Below are positions 1 through 12,547 of a DNA stretch of 64,000 nucleotides, in pieces. The notes under the pieces were generated by a model that was given only the letters and a program-made list of their open reading frames with translations, was not told where the DNA came from and did not search any database. The stretch lies in contig CM054063.1 of the NCBI GenBank assembly GCA_028641055.1, positions 175,756,697 through 175,820,696 on the forward strand. Reading direction: 5' to 3'. How positions within the stretch are numbered: position 1 is the first letter of the stretch; each line of letters starts with the position of its first letter. The stretch comes from Alopecurus myosuroides (lineage: Eukaryota > Streptophyta > Magnoliopsida > Poales > Poaceae). Both the position numbers and the translations under genes were made by a program.

Positions 1-871
1 ATCATATAGGCACCTCTACTTATATTTGGTTTTTAATTTTTTTGAATATTTGTGATACTTTCTCTCCAAATTAATACCTGGATCCAACGAACTTGTTCGG
101 AGACTCCGGACATTGAACATTTTGCGGGAAGGGGACATTTTGGGTCCGGCGCGCTTGTTAACTTTCCTCCATTTGCCGCCCCTCCAAATCCTTAACTGGA
201 CATTGCCGCCCCACTGCATATCCCCATTTCCCCCATCTGCGGCCCCCTCCAGATCCATTGCGCGGCCACCGTCTCCAAGGTCGGACATCGCCGCCGATCA
301 CTCCCGCAGCAGCGCCGCCTGTCAAAATCGACCAACTCGTTGTACCGCTGCCAGTGAACCTACACTGTTAAGGCGCCCCTCCCCTGCATCGTCGTCTGCA
401 CCTGGTGTGCCAAGTACGAAATACTCTAGACCCTCCCTAATAGGAGAGCCCTATTTTATTTCGGAATGCAGTAATTTAAGCCCTTAAACATAGTAGATCT
501 TGGGACCGGTGCACCAAAAAAAGCTGAAGATCTCTAGAACCGTATTTTTCTATACTTCATGTTATCCCCTGCATCGCCGTCTGCACTCAGTATTTTTGAA
601 GTATTCCAAGAATATTTCAGGTGTTTGGTTCTAGCAAATATTCTTACTCTCTTCTTTTGAACTTTATTCCAAAGGATATGGCTTGCCCTCCATGCAAGAT
701 GTATTGGTGCTAGAGCCAACAAAATGCACACAGCTTCTATGTTCATTTTTTGGACTGCCACCGCGAGTCACTTGTAAGATAGTAGTCCCAACCCCTTTCC
801 TTATGTTTAGTTCCATGCATTTGTTTTCTTCTATCGTGTAACTAATTTAGGTATTTGTTTCTTTTACACAG

Positions 872-1635
872 GTTGTATCGTGCAAGGTCAGACGCCATTT
901 CAATGATCTAGTAGGCGATTGGGTGGTGTTTTCCTCCCACGGGAGTCGTTACAACATGAGTGTCCAAAAAGGAAGGAGCAGGACCTTCTTCTACGACGGA
1001 CAGTGGAAAAAGTTTATCAAGGATAACGTCGACATTCTCAACCCAGGAGACTTGATTATGTTTAACATGGATCCACCTCCTACAATCTCTATTGCTTTCA
1101 TCCATAGATATGATAGTGTTCATGAGATCAGTTCTAGTGAAGATGAGATCGGGACCAGTACTTCAGAAGACGGTGATACCATAATCAATTCAGCTGATGA
1201 GACTTACGACGATGATCAATTCAGCACAATCCTTGTTGTCCAAAGAGCTCGTCTCACCACCCATGAGAAGAACCGCCTAGATATGCTTCTGCCGCAAGTT
1301 GGACCCTTTGTCGGGTACGTACGTCTAACTATCAAATTCCATTTTTCATGTGGTATGTATACGTATGATAATATATTTTTCGTGCGCAGAAGGTAGCCAA
1401 CATAGCAGGCATACCACCTCATGGAAACGCTGCACTTCAACTTCGAGCATCAGGGGAAGACATCACCATTATGTACATCAAAAGAGTTCCAGATGGCCGT
1501 CCGGACTTAGATAAGCTGGGGTGGAAGAACTTCATCCAAGTCAAGAATCTTTAGGTTGGTCAACCTGTGTTGATCATTCTATGGAGAAGCAATGACCCCA
1601 TCTTGCAGATTATGATTGAGACGGTGCTCATTTAG
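872..1635 (+). pseudogene. Broken gene with two B3-like DNA-binding domains (CACTA cargo)
   Basis: Exon 872-1318 follows a splice acceptor (TTTTACACAG) and reads in frame. It begins VVSCKVRRHFNDLVGDWVVF and continues with a WKKFI segment and a PGDLIMF segment, the order expected of a plant B3 fold. An acidic Ser/Asp/Glu linker follows, then a donor GTACGT at 1319. The next exon starts at 1390 after GTGCGCAG, in phase, and encodes a second B3-like half (GWKNFI, then VGQPVLIILW). TAG at 1552-1554 interrupts that domain; the same frame then runs to TAG at 1633-1635. Known B3 proteins are nuclear DNA-binding factors. Here the gene sits inside a CACTA element and is disabled. The N-terminal exon or exons are not resolved. 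The domain call is by eye and needs a profile search. Confidence 0.55.
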
Positions 1636-2045
1636 GAAAGTCTATATAGTTTATTGCTATGCCTCTATGCCCCAAGTTGTCATTTGATGAACTAGCATAG
1701 CTACTATTTGAACAATGCTAAGTTTGGAGACACATGTACCTATATAATCTAATTATATATGATAGTGTTAATTATTGCTAATGCTTCCTTACGTATACAA
1801 AAACGCAATCACTAAAATCCCAGCTGTGCAGCCAGTGCCGCATCTCGGACCCCTGGATAAAAATCCGGAGGTCCGCACTATGCCCGAGACGGTCACAAGA
1901 AGACACCATATCATCTCAGGCGTCCAAATAGTTCATCCGTCTCAAAAAATATATTACTAGCAACATGCCATGTTTATGATAGCTTCCGATAACGCAATAT
2001 TAGATACGGGTATGATTTACGTCTGTCTGAGGGATCTGGTCATCA

Positions 2046-2169
2046 GAGCCGGTTGCTAGAACCGGCTCCGTCAAAATATTATTAGAGACCCTGGCCCGGA
2101 GCCGGTTGGCAAAACCCGACTCTGCCCGTTGTGCATGAACCGACTCCAATGTCCGGTTGTGTACTAGTG
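2046..2169. repeat. CACTA subterminal repeats and 3' terminal inverted repeat
   Basis: GAGCCGGTTGCTAGAACCGGCTC forms a near-perfect palindrome near 2052-2074. A related GAGCCGGTTGGCAAAACCCGACTC lies near 2099-2122, followed by further CCGGTT motifs and the terminal CTAGTG. Clusters of short direct and inverted motifs next to the terminus are the usual transposase-binding architecture of CACTA elements. Confidence 0.6.
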
Positions 2170-2519
2170 ACGGGTGGTGGCGTAGATTCAGTCATCCTCT
2201 TATTATTGCCGTTACTTGGCAGCTTTGTTGTCTTTGTTTCTGTTTTGTTGCTGGTTTTTTTGCTGTTTTGGTGGTGGTTTCTTCAGTTGGTTAGTTTTTT
2301 GCGTGTTGCTTATGTTCTTTTTTGCTCTCATCTTTACTTCTGTATTTTCCATGTGTGTTTTGCACGTTTTGTCGCTTCTTATCTTTGAATGCCTATTTTG
2401 TGCCATTCACGTTTGCTGATGTGGCCTTGCTGGTGTAGGTGGTTATGCGTCCTGGTGAAAAGGTTCTTTTTTCAATCATGCTTATGCTGTTTGTTGTGCC
2501 CTAAAAATTGCTTCCTGTT
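2170..2519. other. Gene-free stretch between CACTA and LINE
   Basis: This is T-rich DNA with long runs of TTTG, TTTT and GTTG and no supported gene. It could be the LINE 5' untranslated region or older flanking DNA. No LINE target duplication matching the sequence after 7409 was found here. Confidence 0.4.
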
Positions 2520-2539
2520 GCTATGTTGCGATCCCCGGC

Positions 2540-3560
2540 GCCGACCATTGACGTCTCTTCATCGCGCTCGGCTTGCCAGGTTTCCAGGGGGAACTGGCCC
2601 AGGCCAAAGTCCGCAAGCTGGATTTTTACGCGGCGGCCGTGGCAGACGGCGAGGCGGCTGAGGCCGTGAAACCCAAGGAACGGCCCAGCAAGCTAAATCA
2701 TGACCGTCCTGCCTGGGTGCGGCTTCAGGAGGAAGTGGTGGCGGTGGTTTAGGACTCCCAGGAGCTGGAACATCCCACGCCTTCTCAGGCGGCGGGGCTG
2801 ACGGCGGTTGTGGCGCGTGTCCTACACTTTAAGGCGGCTGTGATGGAGCCTTCCAAGAAGATCTCTCGGGACCTGGGTGCGGTGGCGGACTCGATGCTTG
2901 ACCGTGTCGTGCGGCTGACGTCGGAGAAGCTCGCTTCCGCACCTCCCAAGAAAGTCTTAGGTACCTCTCATGATCCTTTCTCCACGATTCTACAGGACCT
3001 TCCAGATAGTCATCTTGTCGCGGTTGCGGCAGATAGTGGCATAGTGTTTCAGTCTGCTGTGGTGCCCCTGGCTGAAATCCTTTATCTGCTGCGGGCCAAC
3101 GAGTTGGCGCAGGCCGCGCTTGCTTGCACCCGCGAGATGGTGGATCTGGGAGGCTGCCGCAGCTAAGGCCAGGGAGCAGCAAGCCTCGGCAAGGGCCGAG
3201 GGCGCGCTGATTCTGTCAGACCTAATTCCACAGGTCCAGGCCGTGTTGGAGGGTGAGGTGGCCCCTCCGGCCTCGGCGCTGGAGGATGCGGAGGCCACCG
3301 CGTTGGTGGCTCTGGAGGAGGCGAGGGTCCCACCGGTTGGCGTGTCGTGTGAGGCAGCAGCGTCTTCTCTGTTGGACTTCTCCGTGGGCGCGGGTACCCC
3401 CAGTGTGCGTTCTGATCCTGATACAGCGGCTGCCTCGGATCCGGAAGGCGATAAGAGTGGAGTTGGCACGACGAGTGTTTCGTTGCCTCGCCGCAGGTGA
3501 GCAAAATCTGTGGCGCCGCAGGGGCGGCTCCCAGTCACCCGCCAAGCACGGGCGAATGGA
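2540..3560 (+). pseudogene. LINE ORF1-like region
   Basis: Upstream of the endonuclease lies a GC-rich, Ala/Glu/Val-rich region readable as 2810-3166 and 3120-3500 in different frames, with an in-frame stop around 2750 and shifts. Its position suggests the nucleic-acid-binding ORF1 protein of an L1-type element, but I see no zinc knuckle or RNA-recognition motif. The assignment rests on position only. Confidence 0.4.
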
Positions 3561-3571
3561 GTAGTGTGTTA

Positions 3572-3643
3572 ACGCGGGTTCTCTTCTGGAATATTAGGGG
3601 CTTCGACTAATGCGGGTTCTCTTCTAGAATATTAGGGGCTTCA
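3572..3643 (+). repeat. 38-bp tandem duplication at start of LINE endonuclease
   Basis: Units starting at 3572 and 3610 share GCGGGTTCTCTTCT, then G or A, then GAATATTAGGGGCTTC. The duplicated segment encodes the first endonuclease motif (WNIRGF). The 38-bp period is not a multiple of three, so the duplication itself shifts the frame. Confidence 0.8.
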
Positions 3644-6600
3644 GCCGCGCGGGGCGCCGAGCGCTCATTAGGGAATTACTTCGCAAGTATAGAATTGACG
3701 TCATAGTCCTCCAAGAAACCATTAAGCAAGACTTCACTCACTTTGAGCTTCAAAGCCTAGAGGTGGGCGAGAAATTTTTCTGGTGCTGGCTCCCGGCCAA
3801 CGGGCGGTCCGGGGGCATCCTTCTGGGTCTACGAGATAACACCTTTGAGGTAGAGAGCATTGACAAAGGCCAATTATTCCTCAGTGTTAGCTGCCTCCTT
3901 AGATCCCAAAACAGAACCATTACCTTTATAGGTATCTATGGTCCGGCAAACCACGCCTCTTCTCCCGCTTTTATGGACGAAATATCTGCCAAGGTAGCCG
4001 TTGCAGGCACCCTATTCTAATGGGAAGACACTTTAATCTTCTTAGGGGGGCGGAAGACAAAAATAATGAGCAGATCTGTTGGCCGCGGGTAGAACTGTTT
4101 AACAATTGCATTGCTGAGTGGGCGCTCACGGAGATACCACGCTCGGGTGCACGTTATACGTGGACTAACCGCCAACTTGACCCGGTGCGGTGCACGTTGG
4201 ACATGGTATTTCTGGCCCCGGAGTTGGACGCCATCTTCCCCCTGGCCTCCCTTCTTGCTGAACCGATCCTGGGGTCAGATCACACCCCTCTCATCTTGGA
4301 CTCGGGAGGGGCCTCCCCAGTTCGTTCTAATTGTTGCTTCTTTGAGCTCGGCTGGTTTGAGTTAGAGGGATTCCCGGCGATGCTCCAGGATCAGTGGCTC
4401 CGACTGATGGCGGGGGCCGCAGTTCGCGACATCATTGATTGGTGGAAGCATATGGCCAGAGGCTCATGCAATTTCTTAGAGGTTAGAGCTGTAATATGGG
4501 AAGGGAGGCGCGTATCTTCAAGTTGTCACTCCTCAACCAAATTAAGGACCTGGACTCCAAGGCGGACTCCGAGGGGTTAGACGAGGAAGAATGGGCCTTC
4601 GATACCACCTGGAGGATCAACTGTTGGATATATTAAGACTCGAGGAGGAGTACGGGCGGCAAAGGGGCCAAGTGCGCTGGGCTTTACAAGGCGATGCCAA
4701 TACGGCTTACTTCCACACACTGGCCAATGGCAGAAGAAGAAAGTGCATGATCTCGACCCTCCAGTCCGCTCAAGGGCCGATTCGCGACCCTCTCCTGATT
4801 CAGGCTCACATCTATGACTTCTAACGGGAGCTTCTGGGTTCTGAGGCTCCGCGCCACCTTGTCTTGGGGGTGGATATCTGGGCTACGGGCGGTAGGGTGT
4901 CGCTAGAGGAGAATAACGGGCTTCTCCTCACTTTTTCAGAGGCTGACCTGGAAGCGGTGGTCTGGGACATGAAAGCCAATACGGCACCGGGGCCTGATGG
5001 TTTTCCGGTGACTTTCTTCAAGAATTCCCGGCCTCTCTGCAAACTGCGGGTTCTTCACATCCTCAAGGACTTCATGCTGGGTAGAATCGGCGTGTCCAGA
5101 CTGAACTTCGGGGTTCTCTTGCTGCTCCCCAAAGTCCTAGGGGCGGACGTGATATCCCAATTTCGACCCATCGCACTAATAAACGTCATCTTTAAGATTA
5201 TTTCCAAGGCATTGCTGCTAGACTGGACCCTATCAGTAACAGGATCATCAGTCAGACCCAAACAGCGTTTATCAAGGGTCGTTTCATTCTCGATGGGGCT
5301 CTCGCCCTTCACGAGATTATGATTGAGCTAAGGGTGAAGAAGCTAGGGGGCATTCTCCTCAAACTCGACTTCGAGAAGGCATACGACCGGGTTAACTGGT
5401 CATTCCTTATTGAAGTCCTCCATCGAAAAGGGTTCGATGCAGGATTCGTTCATAAGATCGAGCAACTCGTATCTGGGGTCAGACCGCGATCCCCATTAAT
5501 GGCAAAATCGGGCCTTATTTCAGAAATAAGCAGGGGGTGCGTCAGGGGGGTCCACTCTCTCCGCTCCTTTTCAACTTTGTGGCCGAGGCTCTCTCGGCCA
5601 TTTTATCAGGCGCCTGCCGCGCAGGGCATATTAGTGGTGTAGTTCCCCACTTGGTCCCAGGGGGATCTCGCATCTTCAATATGCCGACGACACCATCATC
5701 CTGATTCAGAACAAGGATTTAGACATTGCCAACTTGAAGTTCCCGCTCCTTTGCTTCGAAGATATGTCGGAGCTTAGGATAAATTTCCACAAGTCGAAAG
5801 TGTTTGTCTTGGGCTAGCCCGCTGTTGAACAAGCCAGCATTGCCAATATGCTGAACTGCAAACTAGGTTCCTTCCCCTTCCTCTACCTGGGTCTTCCTAT
5901 CTCGGACAGGAAGCTCACTATCGAGCAATGGCATTATCTGGTGAACAAGCTCAGGGGCCAAGGTCGAGGTTTGGATGGGGCGGCTTCTTTCCTCAGGTGG
6001 AAGGCTTGTCCTGTCTAACGCCTGTCTCGAGGCCTTGCCCACCTTTGCCATGGGCATCTTCCTCCTCCAAGATGGGGTGCACGAGAAGTTTGACTCCGTT
6101 CGCGCGCGGTTCTTTTGGGAGGGTGCGGGCTCGAAGCGCAAAGCTCATCTGGTAAATTGGCCGGCAGTCTATCGCCTAAAGACTGCGGGGGTCTGGGGCT
6201 AACTGATACCAACAGAATGAATAAAGCGCTGATGCTGAAGTGAGTTTGGAAGCTGTTTCAAACAGACTCCTCCTTGTGGCGCAGTATTATTGGTACCAAA
6301 TATCCGGAAGCATCCAACATTTTCGCCGGTGAGACCCGGGGGGCTCCCAATTTTGGACCAGGCTCCATAAGATCAAACACCTGTTTAAGTTGGGGGCAAA
6401 ATTCGACGTCCGGGATGGTTCGCGCACTCTTTTCTGGCTAGACTGGTGGGTGGGGCCGAGCCCGCTGAAAGATAGGTTCCCTAGTCTGTTTGAGATCTCC
6501 GAGTCGCATTCCGTTAGTGTGGCCAAGGCCTTTGAGGTAGAGGGGCTTCGCTTCCGCTACTCCTTCTCTCAGGTTTGCGTGGCTCAGTGGGTTGAGCTCA

Positions 6601-7242
6601 ACCAGGAGCTGGCGGAGGTTTCTTTGACTCCGGGACTAGATGTCGTTCAGGTGGACACTTGACCCTTCGGGCAGGTTCTCCGTGTCCTCCATGTACATCT
6701 GCCTCTCGCGAGGGGCCATAGTCGCCCACGGGAAGGATATGTGGGCAGCTCGCCTTCCCCTCAAAGTAAAAATCTTCACTTGGCAACTTGCGTTCGATAG
6801 GCTTCCCTCTAGAGCCCGGCTCTTTTCCCGTTTTGATACTACAAAGGGACTTTGTGCTATGTGCGGCCAGCCGGAGACTGTCGCGCATATCTTCTTCCAA
6901 TATGTGCTAGCTAAGTTGGGTTGGAGTGTCATTAGGCAGCTGCTAGGGTGCAGCCGGTGTCCTGCTTCATTCCCATAATTTTTTGCTATTCAGAACTCGC
7001 TGCTGGGCCAGCAAAGGCGAGTCAGCTGGGTGATGTTCGCTGCGCTTTGTTGGGCTCTGTGGCTGACTCGTAATAAGCTTGCTATTAAAGTAATTGTGCC
7101 CCGCCGCCCTACTGATTTTATCTTTAAAATGTATATGTTTATGCAGTCTTGGGCAAAGCTCGCTAAGGAGCATGACAAGGCGGCGTTGTTATCCTTGGCT
7201 GACGCGCTGAAAGCTATCTTCGCCTCCTTTCCGCATACTTAG
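3580..7242 (+). pseudogene. LINE ORF2 remnant: endonuclease, reverse transcriptase, zf-RVT
   Basis: Domains in order: endonuclease from WNIRGF (about 3584) through VLQET and GIYGP to SDHTPL (about 4275); reverse transcriptase with APGPDGF (about 4995), FRPIALINV (about 5160), DFEKAYDRVNW (about 5370) and the catalytic YADD at 5680-5691; then a C-terminal region with LPLKVKIFTWQLA and a CAMCGQPETVAHIFFQ cysteine/histidine motif (about 6750-6900), as in zf-RVT. The product would nick target DNA and copy LINE RNA by target-primed reverse transcription. At least seven stops or frameshifts break it (for example near 4020, 4580, 4824, 5090, 5640, 5816, 6200 and 6660). Non-functional. Confidence 0.8.
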
Positions 7243-7409
7243 CTGCTAGTCTTTCGTCTTAGCACCGGTCTGTTAGGGGGAGGCCGACCCCGTCCTTATG
7301 CTTTTTATTTGGCTAAGCTATAGGCCTCAGCATGTTATGTTCTTGTCGAAGCTGAACTCTTTGCTTTATTAATTTAAAGTGGGGCACGTAGTGCTTGGTC
7401 TCTAAAAAC

Positions 7410-8485
7410 GACTTTCTTTCAGATTATGCAGTTGAAGAAGGTACATACCAGTACACCACCCCCTTTCCAGCTTCAAATTGATGCGATTATATTATCCAAA
7501 TAATTTTGTCTCCTTGCATGCATTGTGTATATTTCATCATTAATGAGCTGTTTGTTGAATATTGATGCATGCTGTTTTCAAATAACAGTTCTTTATTCCT
7601 GAGAAACAACCCGAGTTCTTAGTGTGAAGGATTTAGTTTTACTTTGTGCTAAAAACGTGTTACTTAGATAGGGAGATGGAGAAAGAATGAGAGTATCATG
7701 TATGCACGTAAAGAGCAGAATATGAAAGTTTTCCTTGTCCTTTACCTGTGTACAAGACTGCAACAAGTCATTGTTGTCTTTTAAGCATGGCTCAATTAAC
7801 AAGTGCTGGTGGAAGTCAGGCCATGGAGTCCACGCAGGTGGGTCTTTCAGCGGTGGCAGCGCACCGACGGCAAGTGGATTAGATTTTCTGGTGGCGGTCT
7901 CCGCGGCGCTGGTTGAACTGTCCCATTGCCGCCACGTGTAGTTGTCGCGCAAGAACAGAAGGTAGCATATGCTCCCTTGTGATGTAGCCTTGCAGGTGAT
8001 GTAGCATATGCTTACCCGTGAGCCTTTGACCATTGTTTGATGTGTTTCTTTATTGCCGGTAGCTTTGCTAAATGATATTGATTCGGCTTTTACTATCATT
8101 CAAGCTTTTCTCTTGTTAACATGCATCCTTTTTTTTATATGACCATAAAAGAGTTCTCATTTTTATGCTAAGCATGATTTCACGATAGCAAGATGCATGC
8201 CTGGGTTGTTGTAAGTCGTCTCTCTACCAATTCTTTTAACCTTTGGAGACTATATGAAGCACTCTGGCATGACCTATTAATTTCATACACTGCACTTTGT
8301 ATCATAATTGCAATATGCAGGGAGTAATGTGAAACTATAGAGTTTTTTATTCTCTATGATGAATCGTGTGATGAGTTTTGATTACATGAGACTTAACGAG
8401 GAACTTATGGTGTAAATTACCAGTTCCTTTTAATCTTTTAACAAATTATAACTCCAGCATCTTACCAATACCAAGTAGTCCAATA
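7410..8485. other. Unclassified intergenic DNA
   Basis: I see no gene with recognisable domains. A minus-strand open stretch at 7593-8099 has no known motifs and mixed composition, and I do not call it. The region is AT-rich with no clear terminal repeats. Confidence 0.4.
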
Positions 8486-8699
8486 TCTCTACTAATCCAT
8501 ATTTAAATAGACTGTGTTTTCATGTATTAGATGCTTACAAGTGGATGAATTTCACATGGTGCATCCATCTAAGTATCAAAACTTGCCTTTTTTTCATTTT
8601 GTATTTACACATTTTTAAACAGCACAGTGCAGAAGCCAAAACATGGCCGAGGATCGATGAACTTTTAGCCGGAGGAGAATTTACAATAGTTCAATTTCC

Positions 8700-10332
8700 A
8701 ATGGGAGATCTGCAGTGGAAGTGATGAAAAAAAATCCAAAGTTATATAAAAGAGAAACATATTTTCAAACGAGACAATCAAATAATATGGTGATAAACTG
8801 ATAATACAGTCAAACCAATATCTATCGTAATCCTCCTTTGGATAGGTTGTGTTTTTCCTGTAGGTAATTTTTTGTCAATACAGATAGAGGTACTTCTGAT
8901 AACATGTTAGAACTTTTACTTAGGTATCCACTAGAATTTTGCAGTGCTCTCTTGGTCGATTTAAGAACTCACAGAGAACTTATTTTAATGGTTGGTAATG
9001 TAACAGTTCATTGTTGGAATATCCAGTACCAAATTTGGCTAAGAAAAATTCAGAAAGAAACTGTAATCCTTGATAATAATCACGAGCGAACATTGGGTTT
9101 CTGTTTTTAGTTTTCAATATAGATGCCTTTATTTCTCTTCAAATTTGTAGATAACATAAACCTTTGGTGGATGTCACAATCATCAGACTTTTTGAGGAAT
9201 CTATGGTGTGTGCGAAGCTCAATGTAGATAAGATAGATAAATAATAAGTCACAGAGAGAAACTTTTAAGAAGCATGATTTCTATAAGTAATAACTCATGG
9301 TATTTTTATCCTAAGCTCAAGTAAGTTTTGCCCTGTCAGAACAATAATTATAACACCTGATGACAATGGCAATCCTGGAAGGTTCATAAGAAATTTGAAA
9401 TTTTCGGGTCATCCCCTATGGTGGTAGCCTGGCCAGGGCACCGCATTAAAATGCTTTAAAGGTTGTACAGGTCAGGAACTGACAATCAGAGGGCTGTCGG
9501 ATGCTCAGATCACGACGGATCAAAGTAACCACCTCCTGCTTTCTGCTGCCATGGATGAGCAACACCTAGCGAGCCCCTCCATTCAACCATGGGCAGGCGA
9601 CAATGGCACACTCCTTGATGGTACGCTAGGCTGGAAGAATGCTACTGGTTCTGGTATGTGCTTCCTTGCTTCTTCGGATCATTGTTTTCTTTGGTTGAAT
9701 TAAGCAATTGTATGTGCTTCATTCCATCTCTCCTATGGAGCTATGTTGATCATTTGCCTTGTAGGTATGAATTTGGGTATGCTTTCATACCTCCTCATCG
9801 TCCATTTTCTATATACCTACCTCCGAAATCGTTGTTTGGAGCTAGGAAGGTACACAATGTTTGTTTCCGACGCTGTTCGATTTTTCTATAGGTTGTATAC
9901 CAGAAATCAATTGACATTTCATTTGTAAATTAGTACCAAAACATGGCATAGTGCAGGTATCAAATATGTGACTATTGAAATACATGAACCAGTTTTCTTG
10001 CACTCAAATACGTGTGTTAAGAACAGCAAGGATGTGGCTAGAAATACGTTTTGTACACAACTAGCATCAGATATTCATATGTTTTGTAGAGGCATGTTAA
10101 CAGACGATGCCAGAAATTATTATACGTGTTCTCCAGCCGTTTTGCACCACCCTAGAGCTACGGCATCTCCTCCTAACCACACGGTCTGTTGGTGACGGTG
10201 AGCACTTCGGCTCCAACGGAATCCTCCAGATTGAAGGCTTGTCGGAGCCAGATTGAAGGCTTGTCAGAGTCTTAGCTCCCAACACCATCACCCAGCCTTT
10301 TGTTACCTTCTACGGATGATATAATGCTTGAA
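8700..10332. other. Unclassified intergenic DNA
   Basis: AT-rich to about 9400, then mixed composition. Short open stretches (for example 8904-9110 and 9658-9891) have no recognisable domain. It contains the small tandem duplication at 10226-10269. I cannot assign it to a repeat family. Confidence 0.35.
10226..10269 (+). repeat. 22-bp tandem duplication
   Basis: CCAGATTGAAGGCTTGTC, then GGAG or AGAG, occurs twice back to back at 10226-10247 and 10248-10269 with one difference. Confidence 0.85.
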
Positions 10333-10346
10333 ATAGTGCTAAGAAT

Positions 10347-12547
10347 AAGGTGGTTCGACCTTCTCAGTCAGCTTTCATGCCTAGGAGAAACATCTTAGAA
10401 GGAGTTATTATCCTTCACGAAACTATTCATGAACTTAAGAAGAAAAAATTGGATGGGGTCATTTTTAGAATTGATTTTGAGAAGGCGTATGATAAGGTCA
10501 AATGACCCTTTCTCCAACAAGCTTTGCGTATGAAAGGTTTTGCACAAGATTGGTGCAAAATGATTATGCAATTTGTTCAGGGAGGAAGTGTAGGTATTCA
10601 GGGTGAATGATGATATTGGTCCTTATTTCCAAACGAAAAAAGGACTTAGGTAGGGAGATCCTTTATCTCCTATCCTTTTGAATATTGTGGCAGACATGTT
10701 GGCTATTATTATTGCTAGGGCTAGATGAGATGGACAAATTGGGGGTCTAATTCCTAACCTAGTTGATGGAGGTTTGTCTATACTCGAGTACGCAGATGAT
10801 ACTATTCTATTCTTAGAGCATGATCTTGATAAGGCTCTGAATCTTAAGTTAATTTTGTGTATCTTTGAACAATTATTGGGTCTCAAGACTAACTTTCATA
10901 AGAGTGAAGTTTTTTATTTTGGAAAGGCTAAGTAGGTAGAGAGTGAGTACAAACAATTTTTGGTTGTTAGTCTGGTTCTCTACCTTTTAATTATTTGGGA
11001 ATCCCTATCCATCACCGAAAACTGAAGAATTCAGAGTGCCACCCAGTAGAGAGTCGTTTTGAGGACAAACTTGGGTGTTGGAAAGGTAAATTATTATCTT
11101 ATGGGGACCGCTTGGTGCTGGTTAATTCTTTGTTAACTAGTTTACCCATGTTTATGCAATCTTTTTTGGAAATTCCAATTGGAGTTCGTAAGAGACTTGA
11201 TTTTTAAAGATCTCGTTTTTTCTGGCAGAGTGATGAGAACAAACGAAAATATAGGTTAACAAGATGGAATATTATCTGTAGACCTAAGGATCAGGGTGGA
11301 TTAGGGGTGGAAGTGCTTGAGCTGAAAAATAAGTGTTTACTTAGTAAATGGATGTTTAAGATTCTTACTGAGGATGGTGTTTGGTAGGAGTTATTGCAAA
11401 ACAAATACCTTCATAGTAAATCTTTAGCTCATGTTGAAGCACAACCTAATGATTCTCCATTTCGGAAAGGTATAATAAGAGTTAAGGAGGACTTCTTTCG
11501 TAGAGGTTATTTTAAAATTGGAAATGGGGAGGGAACTATATTTTGGGAAGATATTTGGTTAGGTCCAACTCCACTCTCAGATCAATACCCTCTCTTATAT
11601 AGCATTGTGCAGTGTAAAAATGTTTCTGTACATGATGTATTTCACAATGCTCCACCTATTAATATTTCTTTTCGTAGGAATTTAATAGGCAATACGTGGG
11701 ATATGTGGTCTCACCTTTGTTTGCGATTGATGAATATTTCTTTTGTTCCCTCTGAGGATAAGTTTCATTGGAATTTGACACAGAATGGGTTGTTCTCTAT
11801 TAAATCCATGTATGAGGATATGATGAATGGTCATGCAATCTTTCTCAAAACTTATTTGTGGAAATTGAGGATTCCTCTAAAGATTAAAATTTCCATGTGG
11901 TTTTTAGAGAAGAAGGTTTTGCTAACTAGAGATAATTTAGCTAGAAAAGGGTGGAAAGGTGACACACATTGTTCCTTTTGTGGGAATGGGGGGGGGTCTG
12001 TTGAGCACCTTTTTATTTCTTGTCTTTTTGCTAAACTAGTGTGGCGTGTGGTTTTTTGTTCTTACAATATTCCTCCCCCCTTCAATGTTACAAACATGTT
12101 TGGGAATTGGTTAAATGGGATTGATAAGAAGACTAAAGATAGGATCAGAATTGGAGTGTCGGCCATTTGTTGGGCCATTTGGACTTGTAGGAATGATGTT
12201 GTTTTTAACAAGAAATATCATTTTCATGTCTTACAGGTTATCTTCAAGGCAGTACATTGGATCCAGTTATGGACTTTCTTACTTCCTTCGGATCAGAGGA
12301 AGCTTATGGTGGATGGCTGCAGACGTCTTCTTACGGTGGCAAATGATTTTTTCACCCGAGATACGTGGCGGCATATTAATAAGCTTTCATAGTTTTATTA
12401 CTGTTGTTGGTTTGAGGGAGCTTTCCCGTACTGTAAGGATTTTCTCGTTGTAATTTCTAAAGTCACACTGGAACTCAATAAGTAATAAAAAGCCGTGTGC
12501 ATCACTCGATGAAGAGGCTGGGGTATACCACCTTTTCTAAAAAAAAT
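10347..12547 (+). mobile_element. 5'-truncated LINE with 14-bp target-site duplication
   Basis: The insert is bounded by ATAGTGCTAAGAAT at 10333-10346 and the same 14 bases at 12548-12561. It begins inside the reverse transcriptase and ends in an A-run after CCACCTTTTCT near 12539. A missing 5' end, terminal A-run and variable-length target duplication are hallmarks of target-primed reverse transcription. It belongs to a different LINE subgroup from the copy at 2520-7409: it is more AT-rich and the residues differ. Confidence 0.9.
10360..12392 (+). pseudogene. LINE ORF2 remnant: partial RT and zf-RVT
   Basis: It starts at the RT segment QSAFMPRRNILEGVI, continues with IDFEKAYDKVK (about 10470), QGDPLSPILLNIVAD (about 10650) and the catalytic YADD at 10789-10800. 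A long open frame at 11394-12392 covers the C-terminal region, including WKLRIPLKIKISMWF and a cysteine/histidine cluster with CSFCGNGGGSVEHLF (about 11970-12015). Stops and shifts occur near 10502, 10608, 10935, 11000, 11207 and 11383. No endonuclease is present because of the 5' truncation. Non-functional. Confidence 0.85.

Larger units (their letters stand above)
1..2169 (+). mobile_element. CACTA DNA transposon, right part (left end outside window)
   Basis: The 3' end reads GTGTACTAGTG at 2159-2169, the inverse of a CACTA-type terminus. Just inside it lie subterminal repeats built on GAGCCGGTT and its complement. No transposase (TNP1 or TNP2 type) is visible, so the visible part looks non-autonomous. 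It carries a B3-like pseudogene. The left terminus and target duplication lie outside the window, so length and insertion site cannot be confirmed. The GC-rich stretch around 160-420 may be the leader or first exon of the cargo gene, as in the second B3-bearing CACTA at 54227-57903. Confidence 0.65.
2520..7409 (+). mobile_element. Decayed non-LTR retrotransposon (plant L1-type LINE)
   Basis: An ORF1-like region is followed by ORF2 with apurinic-type endonuclease, reverse transcriptase and C-terminal zf-RVT-like region. The 3' end is set at the short A-run after GCTTGGTCTCTAAAAA near 7409. The reading frame is broken by many stops and shifts, so this is an old copy. The 5' boundary is uncertain (2170-2550), and no target-site duplication was found. 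Confidence 0.75.

Noticed and set aside
7593..8099. 168-codon minus-strand open frame
   Set aside because: No motif, ordinary AT-rich composition and no supporting context; probably chance.
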